Part shown: piece by piece, positions 17,301-26,311 of the stretch
Layout: every line of letters begins with the position of its first letter
How positions within the stretch are numbered: position 1 is the stretch's first letter
NCBI GenBank assembly: GCA_937923405.1
Contig: CALDUY010000023.1
Coordinates: 1-64,000 of the forward strand
Length of the DNA stretch: 64,000 bases
Source of the DNA: an uncultured Gemmataceae bacterium
GTDB lineage: Bacteria; Planctomycetota; Planctomycetia; Gemmatales; Gemmataceae
Direction: 5' to 3'
Translations under genes and position numbers: made by a program
Notes under the pieces: generated by a model
The model's input: the letters and a program-made list of their open reading frames with translations, nothing else
The model's database searches: none
What the model was told of the DNA's origin: nothing

Positions 17301-20300
17301 GCGATCCCATCGAGTTCGACGCCCTCCGCGAGGCACTGGGAGAGGCCGAGACTCCCTGTCTCCTTAGCGCGGTCAAGGCCAATATTGGCCACCTCGAAGC
17401 CGCCGCCGGCATCGCCGGCCTCATCAAGGCTGTGTTGCAAGTGCATCACGGTGAGATTGTCCCAATTGTCGGACTCGGCGAAGTCAATCCACTGATTCAG
17501 CTCGACGGCACACGCTTCCGCATTCCGCGGGCGGTTGAGAAATGGACGCCCGGCCTGATCGGGGTTAGCAGCTTCGGGTTCGGCGGAAGCAATGCCCATG
17601 CGCTACTCTCCGAGGTCGATCCGAAATTACGAGCCTCCCTTCCGCCGTGTCGTTCCGCTCCGGTCTCTCCACTCCTGGTGCCGATCTCCGCGCGAACGGA
17701 AGCCGCCCTTCGTGACCAAGTGGCCCGGCTGCTCCACTGGCTGAAGACGCATCCCGTCGAGTTGGCCGACGTCGCGACGACCCTGGCCCTGGGGCGAACG
17801 CATCATCCCCATCGACTAGTCGTGCTGGCCCACGACTCGGCGGAGTTGCTCGCTGCCCTGGAGCAGTGGCATCGAACCGGGCGTGACCCGCGCGTGCAGA
17901 CGGGCAAGGCGTTCGGCGAGTTTATTGGCCGCGTCGCCTTCCTATTCACCGGCCAGGGGTCCGCCCACGCTGGCATGGCTCACGCCTTCGACCAGTTCGA
18001 AACCTTCCGAACGGCTCTGGATCGCTGCGAGGCGATTTTGGGTTGGTCGGTGCGACAGGCGGCCTACGAAGAAACGGAGTTCGGCCAACCGGCTCTGTTT
18101 GCCTTCGAGTATGCCTTGCTGGAATTGTGGCGATCATGGGGCGTCGAGCCGGCTGCCGTTCTTGGCCACAGCGTCGGAGAGTATGTCGCCGCCGTCGCCG
18201 CCGGTGTGCTGTCCCTAGAGGATGGCCTACGGCTGATTGCCGAGCGCGGACGACAGATGCAGGCTTGCCCCCCTGGAGCGATGCTGGCTGTCCTCGCCGC
18301 TCATGACCAGGTCCGGCAGACGGTCGAGCGCTATGAGCCGCGAGTGTGCTTGGCCGCCAGCAATGGGCCGCGTCAGTGCGTCTTCGCCGGAGATGCCGCC
18401 GCTCTGGCTGCCGTGGCTATGGAACTGACCGAACTCCGCATCGAGTCGCGTCTGTTGGGCGTCAAGCGGGCTTTTCACTCCCCACTCATCGAACCAGCTC
18501 TCGCTGGCTTGCGCCGAGCTGCTCAGACCGCCCAAATGAAGACGCCGAAGATCCCGTTTATCTCCAATGTAACCGGCGAACTACTCCACTCCGCGCCGAC
18601 GGCGGACTACTGGGCCAAGCATGCCCGGAGTACCGTCCGCTTCGATGCCGGCATGCAGACGCTGCAGCGGTTGGGGATCACCCATTTCGTCGAGATCGGC
18701 CCCGCTGCGGTGCTGTCCCGTTTGGGTGCCACCTGTCTGCCAACCGTCGAGGCAGCTTGGCTGGCTTCGATGAAGGAAGAGAACTTCCATGAAGCGTTCC
18801 GCGCCGCCGGACGGCTACATGTCGACGGAGCCAAGCTGCACTGGAACCGCCTCGTCCACGGGCAACGGATTCACCTGCCAGGCTATGCCTTTCAGCATCG
18901 CGATTACTGGGTCGAGGATCTACCGCGTGTCGAACGATCGGTCGAGCCGATCGAACGCCGAGTCGATACCCCGACCATCACCTGGAAGCCGCGTTCGTGC
19001 TGGGCGCAGGCTCTACCGCGCTGGACGCCCAACTTCGACCGTTTACCAGCCCTCGTCGAGGGAACTGTCGAAGCCGCCTGGCGCGAGCAGTCACTGGCCG
19101 AGGCGGTGCAGTTGCGACCCCAGTTCGATCGACTGGCCGGACTGTACATCGTGGCGGCGTTCGCGCGGCTGGGCTGGCATCCGGTGCCCGGCGAGCAGTT
19201 CCCCCTCGCCGAGCTTGCTACCCGACTGGGAGTTGCACCACACAAACAACGGTTGCTTCGCCGATTGACCCAACTGGCCGCTGAAGATGGTTGGTTAGAG
19301 CAACAAGAGGACGTGGTGCGCGTCCGGGCGTTGCCTCCGACGGACGATGCTCACCGGTTGTATCTCGACTTGCGCGAGCGATTCGCTGACTTCGACGTTG
19401 AGCTTCGGCTGGCACATCACTGTGCCCGACATCTCGCCGAGATACTGCGGGGCTCTGTGGATCCATTGCAGATCCTTTTTGACGGGGAAGCAGGCCAACT
19501 CACCGCCGAAATCTACAGCCGCGCTCCCGTGGCACGGTTTTACAATGCCTTGTTGAAAACTGCCTTCACGAACCTGCTCGCAGTGCTGCCGTCGAGTCGG
19601 CCAGTGCGGATTCTCGAAATCGGCGCGGGAACGGGCGGCACAACCCAGGCTCTGTTGCCGGTCCTGCCCGCCGATCGCACCGAGTATGTCTTCACCGACG
19701 TGTCAAGCTTGTTCCTGGCTCGCGCTCGCGATCAGTTTGCTGGCTGCGAGGCTCTGGAGTTCCGCACCCTGGATTTGGAGAGCGACCCAGTCACGCAGGG
19801 CTTTGCCGACGGTCAGTTCGATCTGGTCATTGCCTCGAACGTACTGCACGCGACGGCCGATCTGCGACTGGCCGTGCGACACGCGGCCCGACTGCTGACT
19901 CCGGGAGGAGCCATTATCCTGCTCGAAGGCACCGGACCGCGCCGGTTGCTGGATCTCATCTTCGGGCTGACCGAGGGGTGGTGGAAGTTTGTGGAGGATG
20001 ACGTTCGTTCCGACTATCCGCTGATCTCGCCGACCGCCTGGCGAAAACTGCTGCTGGAAGAAGGCTTCGACGCCATCGTGGCGCTGCCCGAGAACGAGGA
20101 ACGCTCGCCCGATCCCGACCAGGTGGTGCTGGTAGCTCGCAAGGCCGTGCTGCAGACCGCACCGCGCCGCGTTCCCTCGCTGTCGTTGCGTGTGCTGGGA
20201 GAGGGGCCGCTGCGTCGAGCGTTGGCCGAGCATGTGCAGCTGACCGAAGAGGCACCACGAACGGTCTGGCTGCCTGGTGCGACGCGCTCACCAAGTTCCG

Positions 20301-20962
20301 ACTCACGCCAACTGGACTGGGTGGTTTCGGTGGGTGAATGGCCTGCGGCTGAACCTGGGGTGCTGCGAATCGACCTGGACCCCGGACAATCTGCCGAGCT
20401 ACAGGCGGCCATTCTGGCGGAAGCCCTGAGCCATCCCGACCGCGAACCGGTCGTTGCCTACCGCGGCGATCAACGCTACGTTCCTCGTTCGGTGCAGCCA
20501 GAAGCCGTCGTCGAGGAACAGTTGCCCGAAGTAGCCGCGCCCGATCGCGCCGCCCTGCTGGCCGCCTCACCGTTCGAGCGCCGGGGCATTGTCGAAGCGT
20601 ATTTGCGTCAGGAATTATCTCGACTTTTAGGAGCGCCGATCTCTCAAGAAGAGATGGAAATGCCCGTGCAGTCACTCGGACTGGATTCGTTGATGGCGAT
20701 CCAGGTTCGCAATCGCGTGGAAACCAGTCTGGGCGTGTCGCTCTCACTGGTTGATTTTCTCAAGGGGCTGCGGGTGCGGCAGCTCGTGGAGGGCATCGTC
20801 GAGCAGCTCGCCGCTGCCGCAGCCTCCACCGTTGAGGAAGGCATGGAGCGCCGGGCCGATCCGGTTGCAGTGGCGACCGAAGGGGTCGGCGAATTGTCAG
20901 AGAGCGAACTGGATTCGCTTCTGGTCACTTTGCTCGACAACGGGAACTCGGACGCCCGCTGA
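14360..20962 (+). CDS. Hybrid synthase: FAAL-ACP-KS-AT-MT-psiKR-ACP
   Basis: 2200 residues. Fatty acyl-AMP ligase about 1-580 (A3-type motif YTSGSTGDPKG near 173); ACP about 590-670 with GLDSL, Ser625; ketosynthase 680-1095 with Cys839 (DTACSSS), His974 (THGTGT), His1011 (NIGHLE); acyltransferase about 1190-1490 with Ser1271 (GHSVGE) and the RAFHS motif that points to malonyl-CoA; C-methyltransferase about 1600-1930 with the SAM motif LEIGAGTGGTT; a shortened ketoreductase-like remnant about 1930-2040 with no NADPH motif; a second ACP with Ser2110. The family logic is direct loading of a free fatty acid as acyl-AMP, one malonate extension and C-methylation, leaving a beta-ketone. The C-terminus ends in LSESELDSLLVTLL, a possible docking segment. 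First gene of the cluster. Confidence 0.95.
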   Translation: MHCHREDAVVSDLVALLRARVTEPADLGLRYLASRDGGIQAALSFAELDRRARAVAVALQARRLAGQRALLCYPPGLDFMVGLYGALYAEMVAVPAYPPRAHKPDARLTSMVVSCRPSLVLTTAELLADRERLTAQMPELAALPWLASDAADQADADAWHPVSPRPDDLAVLQYTSGSTGDPKGVMLTHGCILHNIAGISRAMKLERGSIGVSWLPAFHDMGLIGNLLGVIWYPGLLHVLSPMAMLQDPFRWLEAVSRTRAYISGGPCFAYEQAIKRVTAEQRRQLDLSAWRVAYVGAEPISPRILDEFARTFGECGFSRDSFYPCYGLAESSLMVSGGEAGAGPIVRCFNGVALERDKVQPDETGRALVGCGEPIRDLQVLVVHPQTRRPSTTGSIGEIWVRGPSVAAGYFERPDATEATFAATLLDDPATRWMRTGDLGFFHEGQLYLAGRLKDLLIIRGRNYYPQDIEEVVQLAAPLLKSGGGAAFSEEGEFGARLVLVYEVQRSYKPGSNPETYLKARSAIAEEFALELSELVLIRAGTLPRTSSGKVARRETRQRFLAGELDIVERFVAREKKPELTAGLEQDRGTNVRDWLIERLARQLGVERSQIEADRPFASYGLDSLAMVRIAGDLERWLGRQLSPTLLYSAPTINALARALATENRTNQEPGARIALEQRIAVIGIGCRFPGAEGPEEFWRLLREGRTAIRELPAGRWTRLPREVTTTRGGYLDQVRGFDAAFFSLSPREAPWIDPQHRLLLETAYHALEDAGLAVDHLAGSRTGVFVGISSNDYARLLADHAGSEMYLATGNAASMAAHRLSYHLDLHGPSLSIDTACSSSLTATHYACQSLRNGECDLALVAGVNLILTPDITEALSKAQMLSPSARCKTFDATADGYVRGEGVGVVVLKPLSAALHDRDPIYGVLEATVVNQDGRSNGITAPNGTAQVALLRTALARAGCKPSEVTCLETHGTGTSLGDPIEFDALREALGEAETPCLLSAVKANIGHLEAAAGIAGLIKAVLQVHHGEIVPIVGLGEVNPLIQLDGTRFRIPRAVEKWTPGLIGVSSFGFGGSNAHALLSEVDPKLRASLPPCRSAPVSPLLVPISARTEAALRDQVARLLHWLKTHPVELADVATTLALGRTHHPHRLVVLAHDSAELLAALEQWHRTGRDPRVQTGKAFGEFIGRVAFLFTGQGSAHAGMAHAFDQFETFRTALDRCEAILGWSVRQAAYEETEFGQPALFAFEYALLELWRSWGVEPAAVLGHSVGEYVAAVAAGVLSLEDGLRLIAERGRQMQACPPGAMLAVLAAHDQVRQTVERYEPRVCLAASNGPRQCVFAGDAAALAAVAMELTELRIESRLLGVKRAFHSPLIEPALAGLRRAAQTAQMKTPKIPFISNVTGELLHSAPTADYWAKHARSTVRFDAGMQTLQRLGITHFVEIGPAAVLSRLGATCLPTVEAAWLASMKEENFHEAFRAAGRLHVDGAKLHWNRLVHGQRIHLPGYAFQHRDYWVEDLPRVERSVEPIERRVDTPTITWKPRSCWAQALPRWTPNFDRLPALVEGTVEAAWREQSLAEAVQLRPQFDRLAGLYIVAAFARLGWHPVPGEQFPLAELATRLGVAPHKQRLLRRLTQLAAEDGWLEQQEDVVRVRALPPTDDAHRLYLDLRERFADFDVELRLAHHCARHLAEILRGSVDPLQILFDGEAGQLTAEIYSRAPVARFYNALLKTAFTNLLAVLPSSRPVRILEIGAGTGGTTQALLPVLPADRTEYVFTDVSSLFLARARDQFAGCEALEFRTLDLESDPVTQGFADGQFDLVIASNVLHATADLRLAVRHAARLLTPGGAIILLEGTGPRRLLDLIFGLTEGWWKFVEDDVRSDYPLISPTAWRKLLLEEGFDAIVALPENEERSPDPDQVVLVARKAVLQTAPRRVPSLSLRVLGEGPLRRALAEHVQLTEEAPRTVWLPGATRSPSSDSRQLDWVVSVGEWPAAEPGVLRIDLDPGQSAELQAAILAEALSHPDREPVVAYRGDQRYVPRSVQPEAVVEEQLPEVAAPDRAALLAASPFERRGIVEAYLRQELSRLLGAPISQEEMEMPVQSLGLDSLMAIQVRNRVETSLGVSLSLVDFLKGLRVRQLVEGIVEQLAAAAASTVEEGMERRADPVAVATEGVGELSESELDSLLVTLLDNGNSDAR

Positions 20963-21004
20963 GCAACTGGACGAACCCTGAACCGACTGCCCCAACTGGG
21001 CGTC

Positions 21005-24000
21005 GTGGCGGAACCCTCCATGATCGATCCAACCAAGCTGGGAACGCTCTCCGTTGAATCGAAGCGTGAACTTCTCAAGACCCTGCTCAGCGTTCGAGAC
21101 GGCAACGTCACCGGGCTGTACCCGCTTTCTCCGGGTCAACAGGGGTTGTGGTTTGTCTATCAGTTGGCACCGTCTAGCCCGGCCTACAACTTTCTCTTCG
21201 CCGCGCGACTGCCTCTGTCGACCGACCTCGACGCCCTGACCAAGGCGTTTCAGACCTTGATCTGTCGCCATCCTGCCTTGCGAACGCGCTTCTTGCTCAA
21301 GGACGGCAAAGCGATGCAGCAGGTCGAGCAGGAAATGCCGATCGATCTGCCGCGCTTCGATGCCACGTCGATGACTTGGCCCGAACTGCTCGCCAAACTC
21401 GAAGAACGTGCTGATGCGCCGTTTGATCTGGAGCGCGGCCCAGCCTTGCGTGCCGAGTTCTATCAGCGTTCCGAAGAGACGGTGTTACTCCTGGTCTTTC
21501 ACCACATCATCGCCGATTTGTGGTCGATGGATCTGCTTATTGAAGAATTAAAAGATCTCTATATATCGAGAAAGCGCGGCCAAGAACTCAACCTGTCGCT
21601 ACCGCGAGGCAGCTTCGCTGACTACCTTCGTCATCATCTGACCCATCTGCACGGTGCCAAAGGACAGGCGGGATTAGCGTACTGGCTAAAGGAACTGGAA
21701 GGTTCTTTGCCAGTGCTGGATCTTCCGACCGACCGGCCTCGCCCCCCGGTGCAGACCTATCACGGCGACACCCACACCTGGAACCTCTCTCCGGAAACGA
21801 TCGCCAAGCTCCGCAGTCTGTCCGGAGAACTTGGCGCAACGCTGTTTCCACTTTTGCTCGCTGCCTACGAGGTGCTGCTGAACCGTTACACCGGGCAGGC
21901 CGATCTGCTCATCGGCGTCACCACAGCAGATCGGGGGCGTCCCGAGTGGGAAAAGTTGGTCGGCTATTTCCTCAATCAAATCGTGCTGCGCGGTTCGCTC
22001 GCCCCGGAGATGACTTACCTCGACCTGGTGCAGCAGGTGCGCGACAAACTTTATCGCGGCCTGGAGCATGGCGATTACCCGTTCGGCGAGTTGGTCAAAC
22101 GCCTACAACCGCATCGCGATCCGTCGCGTTCGCCGATCTTTCAGACCATGTTCATCTGGGATCGACCGCGAGCCATGTCGTTCCCTCATCGTGTCGATCT
22201 GTCTCGCCCTGTGAGCGGACCGAATCACGCCTTGACGCTGGAACCGCTGCTTCTCGAACAGCGCGGCGCGCCCACGGATCTGACGCTCATCGTTTTCGAG
22301 ACCGAAACGCTGACAGCACGGTTCTGCTATAACACCGATCTATTTAGTCACTCAACAATCGAACGGATGGCCAAACATCTCGACACGCTCTTGGCCACGC
22401 TAGCGGAAAACCCCCGCGTTCGGCTGGCCGAGGTGTCGATGCTTTCGCTTCGGGAGCGACGAACCATCCTCGAACAATGGGCCAACCCGCCAGCCCTGAA
22501 ACTGCTGAACAAGGTTTGGCTGCCCGTCTTCGAGGAAGTGGCGGCGAATTCCCCCGAGGCTGTGGTTCTGGAGCAAGACGGGCGACTGTTGACTTATCGC
22601 GAGTTAAACGCCCAGGCGAACCAACTTGCACGCTATCTGGAACAGCAGGGAGTGGAGCCAGGCGACATCGTCGCGCTGCATCTGCCGCGTTGTCCCGAGA
22701 TGATCGTCGGCGTGCTGGCGGCCTGGAAGCTGCGAGCGGCTTGGCTATATCTGGATCCAACCCATCCCCAAGAACGTCTCGTCGAGATGATCGCCGATTC
22801 TCGACCCGCGTTCCTGCTGACTGTCAGCGAACTTCCCGTGGAAGTGCCCTCGGCTCAGTTGCACGAGTTGACCGACACGTTGGCAGCCTTCTCGCCGTCC
22901 AACCTCGACAAATGCCTGTCCCCCGAAGATTGGGCCTACATCATTTACACCTCGGGATCGACCGGCAAACCCAAGGGAACCATTCTGACCCATCGCGGCC
23001 TACCCTATCTCGATGCGGCCCAGCGCGGCTTTCTGCAGGTCGGTCCCAATGATCGAGTCCTGCTGTTTGCCTCTCTCAGCTTCGATGCCAGTGTCTATGA
23101 GATCATCATGGCCTTGGGAGTGGGTGCCCGTCTGGTGTTGCCGACGCCGTCCAGTCTACTGCCTGGACCTGGCATGGCGCAGTTGTTCCGCGATTCCAAG
23201 ATCAGCGTAGTCACGTTGCCCCCGTCGATCTTGTCCGCTCTGCCGCAAGAGGATTACCCAGACCTGCGACTGATTATTACCGCTGGTGAGGCTTGTTCTG
23301 CGGAATTAGTCGCTCGCTGGGCGGTCAACGGTCGCCGCGTCATCAATGCCTATGGCCCAACCGAGGTAACGGTCTGTGCCACCTGGTTCGAGACGACTCC
23401 GGATGGCACGACTCCGCCGATCGGCAAGCCGATGGCCTCGACTCGCTGTTACATCGTCGATAGCAACTTCCAGCCGGTACCAGTCGGCGTGCCAGGCGAA
23501 CTGTGGCTCGCTGGTTCGGGACTAGCACTGGGCTATCTGGGGCAACCTGGACTCACCGCCGAACGGTTCGTTCCCAATCCCTTTGCGGAAGGCGATGTTG
23601 TCTATCGCACCGGCGATCTGGTTCGTTGGCGGTACGATGGCCAGATTGAGTTCCTGGGGCGGTTGGATCATCAAATCAAGCTGCGCGGCCATCGCATTGA
23701 ATTAGAAGAGATTCAAGAGGTTTTACGGCAGCATCCTTCGATCGAGGAAGCCGCCGTCCTGCTCCGCCAGGAGAAGGGCAAACCGCCAACCCTGGCCGCC
23801 TACGTCGTGCCGAGCAGGAAGGACGACTTCCCATTAGATGCGGTCCGCGAGTATCTGCGCTCGCGTCTGCCAGCGTACATGTTGCCCGCAACGATCACCA
23901 CGTTGGAGACGATGCCGCTGTCGGGCTACGGCAAGATCGATCGCAAGGCGCTGGCCCGCATCGTCCCTCGGGTGCAAGGCTCGGGCAAGCAAGTGCCTCC

Positions 24001-26311
24001 TCGCACCGCGGAGGAAAAGGCTCTCGCCAGAGTCTGGTGCCAGGTGCTGGGGCTGGACACCGTCGGCATCCACGACAACTTCTTCGACCTGGGCGGGGCG
24101 TCGATGCAGACGGTCGAGTTGGCCTCGCGAGCCAACCAAGAAGGCTTGGCCCTCACTCCCGAGATGGTCTTCCGCTATCAAACCATCGCCGAGTTGGCCA
24201 CTGTGGTTTTGCCAAGCGCAGAACACCGAGTGCAGAATCCAGAAAAAAACGCAGAGGCCACTTCTTCCGCCTCCATACTGGATGCCTCCTCTTCCAGCCT
24301 GCCTTCCACGCCCGGCGCGTTGATCGAAAGTCTCGGAGTTTATCTCCCTCCTAAGGTGTTGACCACGGAAGAGGTACTCAGGGGGTGCAAAGCTGCGTTG
24401 GATTTTCCCCTAGAGCGGTTCACCGGTATCCGTAGTCGTCGCGTGGCCGGCGAGGATGAGTTCTCCATCGACCTGGCTCGTAAGGCCGTTCGCGACTGTT
24501 TATCGCGTAGCAAATATACTCCTGAAGAGATCGATTTACTCGTCTGTGCTAACATCTCCCGGTACGATGGCCCGTTCTTCCGCTTCTCGCTGGAGCCGAC
24601 CACGGCAGCGAAGTTACAGCACGAGTTCGGCTTGGTCAACGCGATGGCTTTTGATCTGACCAACGCCTGTGCCGGTACGTTCACAGCGATCTTCCTGGCC
24701 GACACCATGCTCCGCTTGGGGCTAATTCGCAATGCTCTGGTCGTCTCCGGTGAGTACATCTCGCATCTGACACGAACCGCTCAGCAAGAAATCAGCGACT
24801 TTATGGATTCGCGAATGGCTTGCCTGACCCTCGGTGATGCTGGCCAGGCCCTTCTTCTGGAGCGTGCGCCCAACCCCGAAGTCGGCTTCCATGACCTGGA
24901 GCTATTCACTCTGGGCCGGTATCACCACCTTTGCGTAGCCAAGCTGACGCACGAGCCTCACGGCGGCGCGATCATGTACACTGATCCGGTCAAGAGCGCC
25001 GTGGTCACGACCAAGCTCGCCGTCCAGCACTGCCTGGAGATGCTCCACCGCCATCGCTGGACTCCGGAATCGGTCCGCCATCTGGTCATGCATCAGACGT
25101 CGGAACGTACTCTCGACGGGGCAGTGCAGGAGATCAACCGCGTCCTCGGCAAGACTGCCGTAGACAAGAGAAACACGATCTATAATCTCGCCGATCGTGG
25201 CAACTGTGCGACCAACACCCACATGCTAGCCACCTGGGAAAACATTCAGTCCGGCAAGATCCACTCAGGGGATCGCCTACTCTACGCGATCAGCGGCTCG
25301 GGTCTGGTGGTTGGCACGGCGATTTACACCTTCGACGATCTACCGGACCGGCTGCGCGAGAGTAAGCCCGTCACCAAACCGCGTCAGTTCGAGCCGCGTT
25401 CTCCCCTGCGAACGGTGAATCTGAGCAAGCCCGTGCGGATCGAGTGTGTCAGCGGCTTGGCTCCCGCGGCAGACTCAGTGACGATGCTCCGTCACGCCGG
25501 CGAGGAGTGCCTGTCTCGCTCGACAAAACCGCGTAATGAGATCGATCTTATCCTGCATACAGGAGTTTATCACACCGAGTTTCTCAGCGAACCGGCCCTG
25601 GCCACCATCGCCGCTGGGGAATTGGGCATCAATCACGACGACGAAAGCAACTTCTCGCGGAAGACGTTAGCCTTCGATCTGCTCAATGGCGGAGCCGGTA
25701 CCCTGACCGCCTGTAGTGTCGCGGCCACATTGCTGCAACCGGGACGAATGTCTCGGGCGCTGCTCCTCGCTTCGGAAGTGGAAAACAACGCCGAAACCTG
25801 GCCCGAGCATCTGCTGGGACTAGTTCCAACGGCGACGGCGCTGCTTCTGGAAACCTCGGAGCAGGAGGGATTCTTCGCCTTTGGCTTCCGTGCTTTCCCT
25901 GAGCAGGTGCAGAAACGCGGTTCGTGGACTGTGGCTCATGACTACAAACCCGCCGCGTATCACGAAATCGATCCCCAGCTAGAGTCGATCTACCTCGACT
26001 GCTTGGCGACGGCGGCCAACGAGTTTCTCCAGCATCATCGCTTAACTTGGCAGGACATCGCTGTGATTTTGCCTCCATGGCGATCGTCCCAATTCACGAC
26101 CAAACTGGCGGAACGGTTAGAGCAGCCGCTTTCCAAGGTCGAGTTGAGGACCGACAGCGGGGGGGATCTCTTCACGTCCTCGCTGGCCTGCGTGTTTGCC
26201 CAGGCCAAGCAACGAGGCCGACCAGGAACGGGGGAACTGGCACTGGTTCTAGAAGTGGGCGCGGGCGTGCAGGTGGCCTGCGCTCTGTACCGGGGAGCAA
26301 CCCATCAATGA
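21005..26311 (+). CDS. NRPS module C-A-PCP with two C-terminal FabH-like domains
   Basis: 1768 residues from GTG (ATG at 21020 is an alternative). Condensation domain about 30-470 with HHIIADLWS (H166, H167, D171). Adenylation domain about 495-985; aligning to GrsA by motif gives the code D-A-Y-T-I-A-A-V-C-K, one step from phenylalanine codes. PCP with Ser1033 (LGGASM). Then a FabH-like (KAS III) domain about 1105-1455 with Cys1222 (NACAG), His1363 (MHQTS) and Asn1400 (RGNCATN). A second thiolase-fold domain about 1480-1765 reads NGGAG where the Cys belongs (Gly1563), PPW for the His and SGGD for the Asn, so it looks non-catalytic. There is no thioesterase or reductase domain. It follows the PKS by 42 nt and overlaps the next start. 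Confidence 0.93.
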   Translation: MAEPSMIDPTKLGTLSVESKRELLKTLLSVRDGNVTGLYPLSPGQQGLWFVYQLAPSSPAYNFLFAARLPLSTDLDALTKAFQTLICRHPALRTRFLLKDGKAMQQVEQEMPIDLPRFDATSMTWPELLAKLEERADAPFDLERGPALRAEFYQRSEETVLLLVFHHIIADLWSMDLLIEELKDLYISRKRGQELNLSLPRGSFADYLRHHLTHLHGAKGQAGLAYWLKELEGSLPVLDLPTDRPRPPVQTYHGDTHTWNLSPETIAKLRSLSGELGATLFPLLLAAYEVLLNRYTGQADLLIGVTTADRGRPEWEKLVGYFLNQIVLRGSLAPEMTYLDLVQQVRDKLYRGLEHGDYPFGELVKRLQPHRDPSRSPIFQTMFIWDRPRAMSFPHRVDLSRPVSGPNHALTLEPLLLEQRGAPTDLTLIVFETETLTARFCYNTDLFSHSTIERMAKHLDTLLATLAENPRVRLAEVSMLSLRERRTILEQWANPPALKLLNKVWLPVFEEVAANSPEAVVLEQDGRLLTYRELNAQANQLARYLEQQGVEPGDIVALHLPRCPEMIVGVLAAWKLRAAWLYLDPTHPQERLVEMIADSRPAFLLTVSELPVEVPSAQLHELTDTLAAFSPSNLDKCLSPEDWAYIIYTSGSTGKPKGTILTHRGLPYLDAAQRGFLQVGPNDRVLLFASLSFDASVYEIIMALGVGARLVLPTPSSLLPGPGMAQLFRDSKISVVTLPPSILSALPQEDYPDLRLIITAGEACSAELVARWAVNGRRVINAYGPTEVTVCATWFETTPDGTTPPIGKPMASTRCYIVDSNFQPVPVGVPGELWLAGSGLALGYLGQPGLTAERFVPNPFAEGDVVYRTGDLVRWRYDGQIEFLGRLDHQIKLRGHRIELEEIQEVLRQHPSIEEAAVLLRQEKGKPPTLAAYVVPSRKDDFPLDAVREYLRSRLPAYMLPATITTLETMPLSGYGKIDRKALARIVPRVQGSGKQVPPRTAEEKALARVWCQVLGLDTVGIHDNFFDLGGASMQTVELASRANQEGLALTPEMVFRYQTIAELATVVLPSAEHRVQNPEKNAEATSSASILDASSSSLPSTPGALIESLGVYLPPKVLTTEEVLRGCKAALDFPLERFTGIRSRRVAGEDEFSIDLARKAVRDCLSRSKYTPEEIDLLVCANISRYDGPFFRFSLEPTTAAKLQHEFGLVNAMAFDLTNACAGTFTAIFLADTMLRLGLIRNALVVSGEYISHLTRTAQQEISDFMDSRMACLTLGDAGQALLLERAPNPEVGFHDLELFTLGRYHHLCVAKLTHEPHGGAIMYTDPVKSAVVTTKLAVQHCLEMLHRHRWTPESVRHLVMHQTSERTLDGAVQEINRVLGKTAVDKRNTIYNLADRGNCATNTHMLATWENIQSGKIHSGDRLLYAISGSGLVVGTAIYTFDDLPDRLRESKPVTKPRQFEPRSPLRTVNLSKPVRIECVSGLAPAADSVTMLRHAGEECLSRSTKPRNEIDLILHTGVYHTEFLSEPALATIAAGELGINHDDESNFSRKTLAFDLLNGGAGTLTACSVAATLLQPGRMSRALLLASEVENNAETWPEHLLGLVPTATALLLETSEQEGFFAFGFRAFPEQVQKRGSWTVAHDYKPAAYHEIDPQLESIYLDCLATAANEFLQHHRLTWQDIAVILPPWRSSQFTTKLAERLEQPLSKVELRTDSGGDLFTSSLACVFAQAKQRGRPGTGELALVLEVGAGVQVACALYRGATHQ

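Noticed and set aside
25500..26311. Possible frameshift explaining the missing Cys in the second FabH-like domain
   Set aside because: The reading frame is continuous, the fold motifs around the site are kept and all three catalytic positions are changed, which fits a non-catalytic domain rather than an error.
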